Shown here piece by piece: positions 53,276 through 62,309 of a DNA stretch of 64,000 nt. The DNA comes from Pueribacillus sp041725775 (GTDB lineage: Bacteria > Bacillota > Bacilli > Bacillales > UBA6769): contig NZ_JBEUEL010000013.1 in the NCBI RefSeq assembly GCF_041725775.1, positions 6,878 to 70,877 of the forward strand. Reading direction: 5' to 3'. Under the pieces are notes generated by a model that was given only the letters and a program-made list of their open reading frames with translations, was not told the origin of the DNA and searched no databases. Position 1 is the first letter of the stretch, and each line of letters begins with the position of its first letter. The position numbers and the translations under genes were made by a program.

Positions 53276-53692
53276 ATGGATAAAGCAGAATTAAAACATA
53301 TGATTTTAAAAAACGAAAATACACTCGTTAGTACACTTGGAATTACGTATGAAGAACTGACACCGGAACGTGTCGTTTGTAACATGCCAGTCGGTCCAAA
53401 AACATGGCAGCCTTACGGTTTGTTACATGGAGGAGCGTCAGTTGCGTTAGCTGAAACAGCGGCAAGTGTCGGTACTGCGATAAATATAAATCCTGAAACA
53501 CATTTTGCGGTCGGTTTAGAAATTAATGCGAACCATATAAAAGCAAAACGTGATGGAATAGTGACAGCTACTGCTACCCCTCTTCATAAAGGTCGGACGA
53601 CAATGGTATGGGATATTAAAATTACCGATGAAGATGATAAACTTATTAGTATTTCACGATGTACCGTTGCAATCGTTCCTCACAAAAAGTAG
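53276..53692 (+). CDS. Hotdog-fold thioesterase, PaaI/MenI-like
   Basis: A 138-residue hotdog thioesterase with LLHGGASVALAETAAS (about 49-64), where E60 is the general acid/base of the MenI/YdiI type and HGG forms the oxyanion region. It hydrolyses acyl- or aroyl-CoA. AAAGGGG precedes ATG 53276, 19 bases after the aldehyde dehydrogenase stop. Unlike the thioesterase at 28931, which has Asp in this helix, this one keeps Glu. A strong convergent terminator ends the unit. Confidence 0.88.
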   Translation: MDKAELKHMILKNENTLVSTLGITYEELTPERVVCNMPVGPKTWQPYGLLHGGASVALAETAASVGTAININPETHFAVGLEINANHIKAKRDGIVTATATPLHKGRTTMVWDIKITDEDDKLISISRCTVAIVPHKK

Positions 53693-53701
53693 TTTATAAA
53701 T

Positions 53702-53737
53702 AACAAAAACTTGGCCATGTTACGCCAAGTTTTTGTT
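53702..53737. terminator. Bidirectional terminator
   Basis: AACAAAAACTTGGC and GCCAAGTTTTTGTT form a perfect 14-base-pair stem with an 8-base loop between the thioesterase and the convergent lipoprotein gene. Confidence 0.85.
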
Positions 53738-54335
53738 ATTCTTTTTGTTTAATATTCTCAATAATAAGCTGTGGACCTTCTATACGATACGTAAAGGTCA
53801 CTTTTTTGCCTATTTCAAGTGATTCGACTTGTTTTTTTACGTCATCACTAAGTTGAAATGCGGTTGGTCCGTCCTCGGTTTCAATTTCAATCGTGTGCGG
53901 ATCTTGTTGACCATTGTATACTCCGGTTTCCGCCGAGTCTTCTTCGCTTTCAGTTCCTTGCATTTTTTCAATTGATTGTAAGACGTTTTGTTTATGTTCG
54001 TTTACAATGTATTGAAATTTGACACTATCATTTGGTTGCAGCTGTTCAATTTGTTCCGTTGATTTTTCTGTTAATTGGAAGGCTTTCGGTCCTTCGTTCG
54101 TTTCAATTTCTACCGTATGAGGATCAGCTTGTCCAACGAAAATACCGAGGTCATTAATGATAGACGGTTCATCTGAAGCTGGTGCGGTTTCTGTTCCGTT
54201 CGTTTCCTCATCCTCATTCACGTTTTCTGTTTTTTCATTGTTCTCTTCTGCTCGATCAGGTTGTTCGATCGTCCCGCAAGCGGCCAATGCAAGAAGACAA
54301 ACAGACAAGAGTGCTAAGATAGATACCTTTTTCAC
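53736..54335 (-). CDS. Lipoprotein with two tandem copies of a small domain
   Basis: The 199-residue product has a signal peptide with lipobox LAAC and lipidated C20, an acidic Asn/Glu/Thr-rich linker (about 21-60), then two homologous segments of about 47 residues. The first includes GIFVGQADPHTVEIETNEG and AFQLTEK; the second GVYNGQQDPHTIEIETEDG and AFQLSDD. Each ends in a beta-rich VKFQY or VTFTY block. The repeat probably folds as a small beta-barrel-like unit. I do not recognise a named family. It is a single-gene unit divergent from signal peptidase. Confidence 0.8.
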   Translation of the reverse strand: MKKVSILALLSVCLLALAACGTIEQPDRAEENNEKTENVNEDEETNGTETAPASDEPSIINDLGIFVGQADPHTVEIETNEGPKAFQLTEKSTEQIEQLQPNDSVKFQYIVNEHKQNVLQSIEKMQGTESEEDSAETGVYNGQQDPHTIEIETEDGPTAFQLSDDVKKQVESLEIGKKVTFTYRIEGPQLIIENIKQKE

Positions 54336-54515
54336 GCTATCTCTCCTTCCTACTATTCTAATGAATAGTACTACCCTTACTTTACCTGTTTTTAAACATA
54401 ATGAAAAGCAACAATTTCTAAATCATTTAAGATTGTGGAAAAAGGAGTAACGATAAATGAAAAGAAATGTTACAATAGTGTTAACAATGTTAGTTTAGTG
54501 GGGTGTGGAAGCCAT

Positions 54516-55061
54516 TTGACGACAAAAAGAAATGAAGTATTTAGTTGGATTCGAACGATTCTATTTGCAGTCATCATCGCATTTTTAATTCGTGCTTTTT
54601 TATTTACTAATTATATTGTTGAAGGTGATTCAATGCTTCCAACAATGCATCATGGAGATCGACTTGTCGTAAACAAGCTCGTCTATAAATTGTACGAACC
54701 TGAACGTTTTGATGTCATTGTCTTTCATGCAACGAGTCAAGCTGACTATATAAAAAGAATTATCGGTTTGCCTGGTGATCATATCGAATATAAAAATGAT
54801 GTGCTTTATATAAATGGCGAACCATATGATGAACCTTTTTTAGATGAAATGAAAATGAACGGAGAGCGATTGACACACGATTTTACGCTTCAACAAATTA
54901 TCGGGAAGGAAACGGTACCTGAAAATACTGTATTCGTGTTAGGCGATAATCGCAGAAATAGTACGGATAGCCGAAATCTCGGTGTTATTCCGTTTGATCA
55001 AATTGTCGGTGAAGTCAATGTAAAATATTGGCCGTTTGCAGATTTGGAGTTTTATCATTAA
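54516..55061 (+). CDS. lepB: Type I signal peptidase
   Basis: The 181-residue membrane protease has one N-terminal membrane anchor (about 10-32), the catalytic serine S39 in EGDSMLPTM and lysine K80 in YIKRIIGLPGD, and the later box GDNRRNSTDSR, all typical of the Bacillus Sip group. It cleaves exported preproteins. TTG 54516 is chosen because GGTGTGGAAG is upstream and homology begins at the membrane segment; a GTG at 54435 would add 27 atypical residues. Terminator follows. Confidence 0.9.
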   Translation: MTTKRNEVFSWIRTILFAVIIAFLIRAFLFTNYIVEGDSMLPTMHHGDRLVVNKLVYKLYEPERFDVIVFHATSQADYIKRIIGLPGDHIEYKNDVLYINGEPYDEPFLDEMKMNGERLTHDFTLQQIIGKETVPENTVFVLGDNRRNSTDSRNLGVIPFDQIVGEVNVKYWPFADLEFYH

Positions 55062-55065
55062 TGTT

Positions 55066-55090
55066 AAGCCCTGCATTGCAGGGCTTTTCG
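55066..55090 (+). terminator. Rho-independent terminator
   Basis: AAGCCCTG (55066-55073) pairs with CAGGGCTT (55079-55086), followed by TT, just after the signal peptidase stop. Confidence 0.8.
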
Positions 55091-55533
55091 AAGTACATAA
55101 TACGAGCACAGAATTAATGTTCGTCATAAAAAGCCATATGATGTATGATAAAGCGAAACTTAGTACTATAGGACGTGTCGTGTAGTCATCGCAAACACAT
55201 AACGGTGTTCTTATCTGCCTACCAATTCTAGTGTCGTTAATTAAACGTGAACAATGAAAATGTAGAAAAGCGAAGATCATGGTTGTGCACCATTAAAATT
55301 TTCGGAATACACATTTTTTAGCTTCGCATGAACAATATTTATTGAGTATACTGTGCTGACATATCTCTCAAATTAACTTGAAGTAACCGTCTTTTAGAGT
55401 ATTTAACACGATAGAAAGTAAAATTCAAGCGAAGGAAAATATCATGATTGGACATCCATTTATTGAACTTGGTCTCTTTTATCCAGATGCAAGATTCAAC
55501 AGTAGTACGTCTTCAAACTTAGAGGTGAACAGC
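55091..55533. other. Long gap with a degenerate repeat
   Basis: No gene is evident in this stretch unless activator 2 starts at 55444. GCGAAG (55270-55275) and CTTCGC (55322-55327) could close a large hairpin. GAGTATACTGTGCTGA (55344-55359) resembles the block shared by the repeats at 27270 and 62085, so it may be a third, more decayed copy. Confidence 0.4.
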
Positions 55534-57192
55534 ATGAATGTAACTCAGCTTATAAATAAAATTCCCTTACCTTCATTTGCATGTCATGTGGACGGAACAC
55601 TCGTGGCAATGAACGAGCATATGAAGGATAAACTAGAAAACTTTTCTGAAACGAACGTTTCTCACGTATTTGATAGTTGGATTAACGATCACGTTGAATC
55701 GGTCGTGTTTGCAAAACGGAACGGGCAATCATTTATTTTCATTATGTGTCTTTACGAAAAACATACTGAACTTTATATTAGTGTGCCTGAACCTTTAGTC
55801 GCGTTTTTAAATGAGTTAAAAGAAAGTAATCGGGAATTAAGTACAATTTTTGAAAATTCGTATGATGGAATTTATATTACAGATCCAAAAGGAAAAACAT
55901 TAAAAACGAACACAGCGATTGAACGGATAACAGGGATTCCGAAAGAATACTATATTGGTAAGACAGTAGATGACTTAATCAAGCGCGGGATTTTACAAAC
56001 TTCTGTTACACATAAAGTGCTAGAACAGAAGAGAAGAGTGACGATTAATCAACTAAATTATGCAGGGAAAGATACCCTTATGACAGGAAATCCTGTTTTT
56101 AATGAGGAAGGCGACATAGAGAAAATTGTTACGAACATCCGAGATTTAACAGAATTAAACGAAGTTCACCGTGAACTTAAAAAAATAAAAGATTTAAATC
56201 AACAATATAAACGCGAGCTTAAAAAACTTCAATCGTTAACGAAGTTTAATCAAGATGTTGTTATTGTAAGTGAAAAGATGAACAACATTTATGACGTTGT
56301 CGAACGGATTGCAAATGTTGATGTGACCGTGTTGATTTTAGGAGAAACCGGTGCCGGAAAAGATGTAATAGCAGGGGAAATCTATCATAAAAGCGATCGC
56401 TCCAAAACGGGTGAGTTTATTAAAGTAAACTGTGGTGCGATTCCAGATCATTTATTGGAATCGGAACTTTTTGGGTATGAAAGTGGGGCGTTTACCGGTG
56501 CGAACCAAAAAGGTAAGCAAGGCTTATTTGAACTAGCACATAACGGAGTTATTTTTTTAGATGAAATTGGGGAACTTCCTTCAGAGCTGCAGGTGAAGCT
56601 GCTACGTGTTCTCCAAGAAAATGAAATTCAACGAATTGGCGCAACGAAACCGCTCAAGGTAAATGCTCGTGTTGTCGCTGCTACGAACCGAGATTTAATG
56701 AAGATGGTCAAAGAAGGACGATTCCGTGAAGATTTGTTTTATCGCTTAAACGTTATTCCTATTCACGTTCCACCATTACGTGAACGTCGGGATGATATTT
56801 TACCACTCGTTCAACATTTTCTTGAAAAAACGAATGAAAAGTATAATTTTAAAAAAGAATTTAATCATGAATTAAACGAATTCTTTTATTATTATTCGTG
56901 GCCTGGAAACGTTCGTGAATTAGCAAATTTGATTGAACGTCTCGTTTTAACGACAGGAAATGATCTCATTACGATTGATGATTTACCAGTAGAATATCAA
57001 AAATCGGAGGAAACGGAGTTTGCCCTTTCGGACATTGTTTCTTTAAAAGATGCGGTCGAGCTAGCTGAAGTGCAAGTGCTTCAAGCAGCTTGTAAAAAAT
57101 ATCGGACAACGTATGAAATTGCAAAAGCGCTTCGTACGAGTCAGGCGACTATCGTTCGTAAATTAAAAAAGTATAATTTAACTATTGAATAG
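55534..57192 (+). CDS. Sigma-54-dependent transcriptional activator 2 (PAS-AAA-Fis)
   Basis: A 552-residue enhancer-binding protein: an N-terminal region of about 95 residues, a PAS domain (about 100-205, IFENSYDGIYITDPKG), a coiled linker, the AAA+ domain with Walker A GETGAGK (270-276), canonical GAFTGA (318-323) and Walker B FLDEIGEL, and a C-terminal Fis helix-turn-helix. ATG 55534 has AGAGGTGA 6 bases upstream; a start at 55444 with AAGGA is possible and would add 30 atypical residues. A good -24/-12 promoter lies at 59758, before an acyl-CoA dehydrogenase, its likely target. Confidence 0.9.
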   Translation: MNVTQLINKIPLPSFACHVDGTLVAMNEHMKDKLENFSETNVSHVFDSWINDHVESVVFAKRNGQSFIFIMCLYEKHTELYISVPEPLVAFLNELKESNRELSTIFENSYDGIYITDPKGKTLKTNTAIERITGIPKEYYIGKTVDDLIKRGILQTSVTHKVLEQKRRVTINQLNYAGKDTLMTGNPVFNEEGDIEKIVTNIRDLTELNEVHRELKKIKDLNQQYKRELKKLQSLTKFNQDVVIVSEKMNNIYDVVERIANVDVTVLILGETGAGKDVIAGEIYHKSDRSKTGEFIKVNCGAIPDHLLESELFGYESGAFTGANQKGKQGLFELAHNGVIFLDEIGELPSELQVKLLRVLQENEIQRIGATKPLKVNARVVAATNRDLMKMVKEGRFREDLFYRLNVIPIHVPPLRERRDDILPLVQHFLEKTNEKYNFKKEFNHELNEFFYYYSWPGNVRELANLIERLVLTTGNDLITIDDLPVEYQKSEETEFALSDIVSLKDAVELAEVQVLQAACKKYRTTYEIAKALRTSQATIVRKLKKYNLTIE

Positions 57193-57205
57193 GAGAGGGA
57201 TTCAT

Positions 57206-58132
57206 TTGAAAATTGGAATTGCTGGAGCTGGTGCAGTCGGTGGATATTTTGGTGCGTACTTAAAACAAGCAGGGCACGATGTCGTTTTTTTGGCAAGAGG
57301 AAAGCATTTAGAAGCGATGAAACAATCAGGTTTAACGATTATCGAAAATCATGATGAGCGAATGACAATCCACGGAGTGTTTACAGAGGACCTTTCGTCC
57401 TTTCTAGATGCATCACTCATTTTGTTTTGTGTGAAATCTCCTGACACAAGGGCAACCGCTGAACAAATTAAATCGTTAGGGAATGACGATTCAATTATTT
57501 TAACATTGCAAAACGGAGTGGATAATGAAGAAATTTTAATTGATATATTTGGCGAAGAACGAGTGTTATCTGCAGCGACTTATATTTCTTCTCACGTTGA
57601 AAAGCCAGGTGTCATCAAGCAAGAAGGTGTCGTAAAGTTAATTATCGGAGCGTTACATGAAGCAGGTGTACCGACGTGTCAGCAAATTGCTGATGTTTTA
57701 AATGAGGCGAATATCGATACAGCTATGAGTGATTCGATAATGGAATCAAAATGGAAAAAGGTGTTATGGAATGCGACGTTTAATCCGCTTGCAGCATTAT
57801 CTCAAGCCACAGTTGGAGAGATTTTAGATGACGAAGAATTACGAATGACTGCGGAACAAGTTTGCCGTGAGGTGCTCGCAGTGGCAAACAAAAATGGCAT
57901 TCCGTTAGGTGAGAAAATGTTAGACGTTACGTTTAAGAAAGCTGAGTTTGCGAGGGGACATAAGCCATCGATGCTTCAAGATCGATTACACGGTAAGCAA
58001 ATGGAGATCGAATCTTTGTCGGGTTATTTCGTAAAGAAAGGGAGAGAATTAAGCGTTGAAACTCCTGCCACTCAAGCACTTTATAGCAATCTCCTCTTTA
58101 TAGAGAATGGTCAACATGTTGTAAAGCGATAG
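57206..58132 (+). CDS. Ketopantoate reductase-family protein (PanE/ApbA)
   Basis: The 308-residue protein has the N-terminal NADP-binding motif GAGAVGGYFG (7-16), the conserved LQNGVDNEE block and a helical C-terminal domain with KWKKVLWNATFNPLAAL containing the catalytic Lys and Asn. It reduces 2-dehydropantoate to pantoate or a related 2-oxo acid. TTG 57206 follows AGGAGAGGG by 6 bases. It starts 13 bases after activator 2, so it is likely cotranscribed. Bacilli often have several PanE homologues, so pantothenate biosynthesis is not assured. Confidence 0.85.
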   Translation: MKIGIAGAGAVGGYFGAYLKQAGHDVVFLARGKHLEAMKQSGLTIIENHDERMTIHGVFTEDLSSFLDASLILFCVKSPDTRATAEQIKSLGNDDSIILTLQNGVDNEEILIDIFGEERVLSAATYISSHVEKPGVIKQEGVVKLIIGALHEAGVPTCQQIADVLNEANIDTAMSDSIMESKWKKVLWNATFNPLAALSQATVGEILDDEELRMTAEQVCREVLAVANKNGIPLGEKMLDVTFKKAEFARGHKPSMLQDRLHGKQMEIESLSGYFVKKGRELSVETPATQALYSNLLFIENGQHVVKR

Positions 58133-58253
58133 ATTGTGCCTGCCGTCTAGGATTTCAATCATAACGACGTACTCACGTAAAAGAAAATTAAATTTTGTTA
58201 AACCTTGTAAATAAAACTTATAACAACATGTAAAGAGAAAGGCAGACGAAGTT

Positions 58254-59672
58254 GTGGAGAGGATAGAGTCGGCTACAGAGCGAAGCTGGAAACTACAAAG
58301 TGGATTTGTACTTGGCATTACTTTTTTTTATTTGCTTGGACAATTTATAATCGGACCAATGATAACGACAATAATCGGCATTTATTTATTCGTCGTTACG
58401 CTATTCATGCTGTTCCAAATCGATGGTTTTATTAAATATATGTCAATCGCTATGTTTGTAATCGGAGCTATTATTTTGTCCGTAAAAGGAAGTTCATTTG
58501 AGATATGGCTGCAAAGTGTATCGATTAATCATACCCTCGTTGCTTTACTCGTATCTGTACCGCTGCTAGGCATTACAGTTAAATCAAAGCAATATATTGA
58601 AGCGTTGCAACAGTTATATGTTAAGTATTTGTACAACCCGACAATTTTTACTGCTGCTACACAGTTGCTTACACATGGAATGGCAATCGTATTGAACATG
58701 GGCGCAGTTACAATTTTTTATTATTTAAGCTCTAATAATCCGGTCGTTAAACAGAAACGATTTGTTCTGACAGCATTAGTTAGAGGTTTTGCAAGTGCGA
58801 TTGTCTGGTCGCCTTTTTTTGCAGCCATGGCGCTTGTGACGAGTCAATTAAACCTAGAATGGTCGACTGCACTTCCGTATTTGTTTGGGTTTGTCATCGT
58901 TAGTTTTATCGTTAGTATCATCGTAGATTTATTCGTACAAAAAAAACAATCTGCTATGCTCGATTCGAGCGAAGAAGTAGCTACCACAATTGACGAGTTT
59001 ACTCGTGAAGAAGTTTCTGTAAATTGGAAAAAAATTATCGAGCTTTTCTCATTGTTGTTAGCGATTATCGGATTCGTATTTTTGATTGATCGGGTGACAA
59101 GCTTAACGATGCCAACAGTCGTTATTTTAACGGCGTTTTTCTTTCCACCAATTTGGCTCCTACTGAAAAGAAAATACGCAATGCTCATTTCGGAAAGTAA
59201 GCAATATGTAAAAAAAACAGTTCCTCTGTTTAAAAAAGAAACAGTGTTATTTTTGACAACCGGTTTCTTTAGTGGTGCAGTAAGTCAAACGAATTTTGGA
59301 AATGGACTCGCAACGTTTTTAAACATAATTTTCCAAGATTTTACAATTGGTATTTCGTTGTTTATTGCAGTTACGATTATTTTGTTTAGTTTAATTGGAT
59401 TTCACCCGATTATGTTAATTACATTGTATATTACGAGTGTAGATCCGATGCAACTTGGGATGTCTAAAGTATATTATGCTATCCTGTTGCTTGGGTCATG
59501 GGGATTAGCTACACCTGTTTCACCGATGACCGCTGTCAGTCATTTATTAGGTAGTTTATCGCGTATACGTGTGTTTACGTTATCATTCCGCTGGAATATT
59601 TTACATTGCATTTGTGGACTTATTTTTCTCATTGTATATGTGACATTCCTAGCTAAATTAAATGTGATTTAA
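58254..59672 (+). CDS. Multi-span membrane transporter of uncertain family
   Basis: A 472-residue hydrophobic protein with 10-12 predicted membrane segments and a hydrophilic loop near 235-265. FHPIMLITLYITSVDP and GLATPVSPMTAVSHLLG near the C-terminus resemble re-entrant regions of ion-transporter-superfamily anion carriers, but I cannot name the family. GTG 58254 follows GAAAGG by about 11 bases. It lies between the ketopantoate-reductase-like gene and the sigma-54 promoter for an acyl-CoA dehydrogenase, so it may import that pathway's substrate. Confidence 0.6.
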   Translation: MERIESATERSWKLQSGFVLGITFFYLLGQFIIGPMITTIIGIYLFVVTLFMLFQIDGFIKYMSIAMFVIGAIILSVKGSSFEIWLQSVSINHTLVALLVSVPLLGITVKSKQYIEALQQLYVKYLYNPTIFTAATQLLTHGMAIVLNMGAVTIFYYLSSNNPVVKQKRFVLTALVRGFASAIVWSPFFAAMALVTSQLNLEWSTALPYLFGFVIVSFIVSIIVDLFVQKKQSAMLDSSEEVATTIDEFTREEVSVNWKKIIELFSLLLAIIGFVFLIDRVTSLTMPTVVILTAFFFPPIWLLLKRKYAMLISESKQYVKKTVPLFKKETVLFLTTGFFSGAVSQTNFGNGLATFLNIIFQDFTIGISLFIAVTIILFSLIGFHPIMLITLYITSVDPMQLGMSKVYYAILLLGSWGLATPVSPMTAVSHLLGSLSRIRVFTLSFRWNILHCICGLIFLIVYVTFLAKLNVI

Positions 59673-59757
59673 TTCAAAAATGAATCATATAATGCGAAAA
59701 CGTTTCGATTAAAAACATTACTATTTTACAAAACGTCATAATTTCAAAGTAAATAAT

Positions 59758-59774
59758 TTGGCACGAAAATTGCA
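59758..59774 (+). promoter_or_regulatory. Sigma-54 (-24/-12) promoter
   Basis: TTGGCACGAAAATTGCA matches the sigma-54 consensus at every defined position, with GG and GC separated by 10 bases. It is 40 bases before the acyl-CoA dehydrogenase start. Upstream palindromes ATTCAAAAATGAAT (59672-59685) and CGAAAACGTTTCG (59695-59707) could be enhancer sites. Confidence 0.92.
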
Positions 59775-59813
59775 TAATAATTTGAATGTACTTCATTGAA
59801 AGGAGAATAATTA

Positions 59814-60956
59814 ATGTCACATATTACAGATGAAATGTTGCAAATGAAAACGATGGTTCGAAACTTCGTCGAAAATGAAGTCGAACCGTACGCACAACAG
59901 ATTGAAGATGAAGATAAAATTCCTGAACATTTAATCGAAAAAGCGAAAGAACTTGGTCTTTTTGGGATGAGTATTCCCGAGGAATATGGCGGTATTGGTT
60001 TAAATATGGTTGGAAAAACTCTCGTGCTCGAACAACTCGGTCGCACGCATAACGGTTATGTCTCACTGATTAGTGCACATACCGGAATCGGAAGCACTGG
60101 GCTTGTCAAACTAGCTTCTGAACATTTGAAGAAGAAATATTTGCCAGATATGGCGGCGGGTAATAAAATTGCAGCTTTCGCGCTATCTGAGCCAGAAGCG
60201 GGTTCTGATGCGACAAACTTGTCAACACGAGCGGAGAAAAAAGGTGACAAATGGATTCTAAATGGTGGTAAGCATTTTATTACGAACGGACCTGTCGCTG
60301 ATGTTTTTACCGTGTTTGCAGTGACTGATAAATCAAAAGGTGCAAAAGGAATTACAGCGTTTCTCGTAGAAAAAGAATTCCCAGGTTTTTCTGTTGGAAA
60401 ACCAGATAAAAAAATGGGCTTGCGCGGTTCATATACGAGCCAGATTTTATTTGAAGACTGTGAAGTTCCTGAGGAAAATGTCATCGGCGAAGTTGGCATG
60501 GGCTACGTCTCTGCACTAAAAATTTTAGGTGAAGGACGTGTCGGTCTTGCTGCAAGAGCTGTCGGTTCTTGTGATAAACTAATTGAACTTGCTGCCAGTT
60601 ATGCGAAAGAGCGCGTGCAGTTCGGAAAGCCGATCGCAAAAAATCAAGCGATTCAATGGATGCTTGCTGACATGGCAACAGAAACAGAAGCTGCCCGAAC
60701 ATTAACGATGAAAGCAGCAGAAATGATTGACGATGGGAAAAAAGTGATTAAAGAAGCATCAATGGCGAAGCTTTTTGCTTCTGAAGTGTTCAATCGTGTC
60801 GCTGATAAGGCACTCCAAATTCATGGTGGTATTGGTTACATCGCTGAATATCCTGTTGAACGTTTTTATCGTGATGCACGAATTACAAAAATTTATGAAG
60901 GTACGAACGAAATTCAGCGTTTAATTATTGCGCGTAACGTGTTAGAAGAAAACTAA
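59814..60956 (+). CDS. Acyl-CoA dehydrogenase (short/medium-chain type), sigma-54 controlled
   Basis: A 380-residue acyl-CoA dehydrogenase: ALSEPEAGSDATNL, KHFITNG and catalytic E362 in IYEGTNEIQR. It makes trans-2-enoyl-CoA, with electrons passing to ETF. AAAGGAGAA precedes ATG 59814. The consensus -24/-12 promoter upstream is unusual for a beta-oxidation gene in bacilli and predicts strict, ligand-dependent induction through activator 2. An SDR follows 70 bases later. Confidence 0.93.
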   Translation: MSHITDEMLQMKTMVRNFVENEVEPYAQQIEDEDKIPEHLIEKAKELGLFGMSIPEEYGGIGLNMVGKTLVLEQLGRTHNGYVSLISAHTGIGSTGLVKLASEHLKKKYLPDMAAGNKIAAFALSEPEAGSDATNLSTRAEKKGDKWILNGGKHFITNGPVADVFTVFAVTDKSKGAKGITAFLVEKEFPGFSVGKPDKKMGLRGSYTSQILFEDCEVPEENVIGEVGMGYVSALKILGEGRVGLAARAVGSCDKLIELAASYAKERVQFGKPIAKNQAIQWMLADMATETEAARTLTMKAAEMIDDGKKVIKEASMAKLFASEVFNRVADKALQIHGGIGYIAEYPVERFYRDARITKIYEGTNEIQRLIIARNVLEEN

Positions 60957-60964
60957 TAAAGGAT

Positions 60965-60992
60965 TAACCGGACAACAATTGCTGTCCGGTTA
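60965..60992 (+). terminator. Hairpin between acyl-CoA dehydrogenase and SDR
   Basis: TAACCGGACA (60965-60974) pairs with TGTCCGGTTA (60983-60992), 10 base pairs, without a T run. It may modulate rather than end transcription. Confidence 0.45.
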
Positions 60993-61026
60993 GATTCTAA
61001 TATAAGTAGATGAGTGGAGGAAGTTA

Positions 61027-61797
61027 ATGAATACATATGACTTGTTTGATTTAAAAGGGAAAGTAGCGATTATTACTGGTGGCGGTGGTGGACTAGGTAC
61101 ACAAATGGCAACAGCATTAGCTGATGCAGGGTGCACGGTTATCCTCTGTTCACGAAAAATTGAGAACGGTGAAGCGGCTGTAACAGAATTACAAAAAAAT
61201 GGAGCTAACGCAAAAGCGTATGCGTGTGATGTTACTAATCTCGAACAAGTAAATGCACTTGTTTACAATGTAATTAAAGAATTTGGTCGGATTGACATTC
61301 TTATTAATAATAGTGGCACGACGTGGGGTGAAACGGTTGAAGATATGCCACTGCACGCTTGGGAAAAAGTGATGAACGTGAACGTAACAGGTACGTTCCT
61401 TATGTCACAGGCGGTCGGCAAACAGATGATTGAACAAAAGAAAGGAAAAATTATAAATATTGCTTCTGTTGCGGGTTTGAAAGCTGAACCTCCTGAAGTG
61501 TTAAATGCAATTGGCTATAGCACAAGTAAAGGTGCGGTCGTTCATTTTACGAAAGACCTTGCACGAAAATGGGCACAGCATAATATTACTGTCAATGCCA
61601 TTGCACCGGGCTTTTTTCCATCAAAAATGACAAAGGTCGTTTTAGAGCGACGCGGAGATGCCATTAAAGAGAAAAACCCGATGAAACGAATTGGAGGCGA
61701 GCACGACTTAAAAGGAGTCGCATTAATGCTCGCAAGCGCAGCAAGCGATTTTATTACTGGTCAAATCATTGCAGTTGATGGCGGAGCATCTTTATAA
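61027..61797 (+). CDS. Short-chain dehydrogenase/reductase
   Basis: A 256-residue classical SDR with TGGGGGLG (17-24), INNSGTTWG, catalytic S147, Y164 and K168 (YSTSKGA), and the C-terminal VDGGASL. The resemblance is to 3-oxoacyl-ACP reductase- and gluconate-5-dehydrogenase-type SDRs, so a hydroxyl at position 3 or 4 of an acyl-CoA, or a sugar alcohol, is possible. TGGAGG precedes ATG 61027. It lies behind the sigma-54-controlled acyl-CoA dehydrogenase and probably shares its transcript. Confidence 0.85.
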   Translation: MNTYDLFDLKGKVAIITGGGGGLGTQMATALADAGCTVILCSRKIENGEAAVTELQKNGANAKAYACDVTNLEQVNALVYNVIKEFGRIDILINNSGTTWGETVEDMPLHAWEKVMNVNVTGTFLMSQAVGKQMIEQKKGKIINIASVAGLKAEPPEVLNAIGYSTSKGAVVHFTKDLARKWAQHNITVNAIAPGFFPSKMTKVVLERRGDAIKEKNPMKRIGGEHDLKGVALMLASAASDFITGQIIAVDGGASL

Positions 61798-62309
61798 TAA
61801 GTGTAGGAGCACTTTAGTTATAATAGAGTTTGTTCAAAAAAGTCTAGAAACGACGGGTTACGAATCTCTTTGTAACGTCTCAACTTAGCATTTTATCGTT
61901 GAACTTATAAGGGAAACTATGCAGTGGCCGTGCTTTAATAGCTTGGTACTAGCTAAGTTTTCTTTATTAGCTTGCTCTTACGCTGCTCACGTATAGGCAT
62001 TAATGCTACTCTGCTCAATACATGCACGTCCTGCGATGTACAGGATGTGCTACCGTTCTCACAGGACTCAAGCAATGCTCTACAGAGTATGCTGTGCCGA
62101 GAGTAAACCTAAAACAATAACACTCTCGTGTCCCGAAGGTGAGGTTTTTAGGCGACGTACTTAAATTGCAGAGGTTAGCGTATTTTGTTCAAGGAAATGG
62201 CTCAGTGTAGCGTTTACCTTGATTGTGCTAGTATTGACGTTACGAATTTAGTCGACCTTGCTTCTCGTTGTTCTTCTTTTTGAACATACACTAAAGGGGA
62301 GGGATAGAT
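61798..62309. other. 512-base gap with repeat copy B
   Basis: No gene, tRNA or riboswitch is seen. The central part holds the best-preserved copy of the dispersed repeat (62024-62108). The rest has short inverted motifs such as CTTAGC and GCTAAG but no good promoter I can defend. AAGGGGAGGGA at the end is the ribosome binding site of the next gene. Confidence 0.5.
62024..62108. repeat. Dispersed intergenic repeat, copy B
   Basis: GCACGTCCTG (62024-62033) and CAGGATGTGC (62041-62050) form a 10-base-pair stem (one G-U) with loop CGATGTA, followed 35 bases later by GAGTATGCTGTGCCGAGAG (62085-62103) and TAAAC. Both blocks recur near 27177 and 27270. Confidence 0.6.

Noticed and set aside
54457..54498. 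A 13-codon frame (MKRNVTIVLTMLV) with a strong AAAAAGGAG site before the signal peptidase gene
   Set aside because: It could be a leader peptide, but it is very short and the signal peptidase frame overlaps it; chance cannot be excluded.
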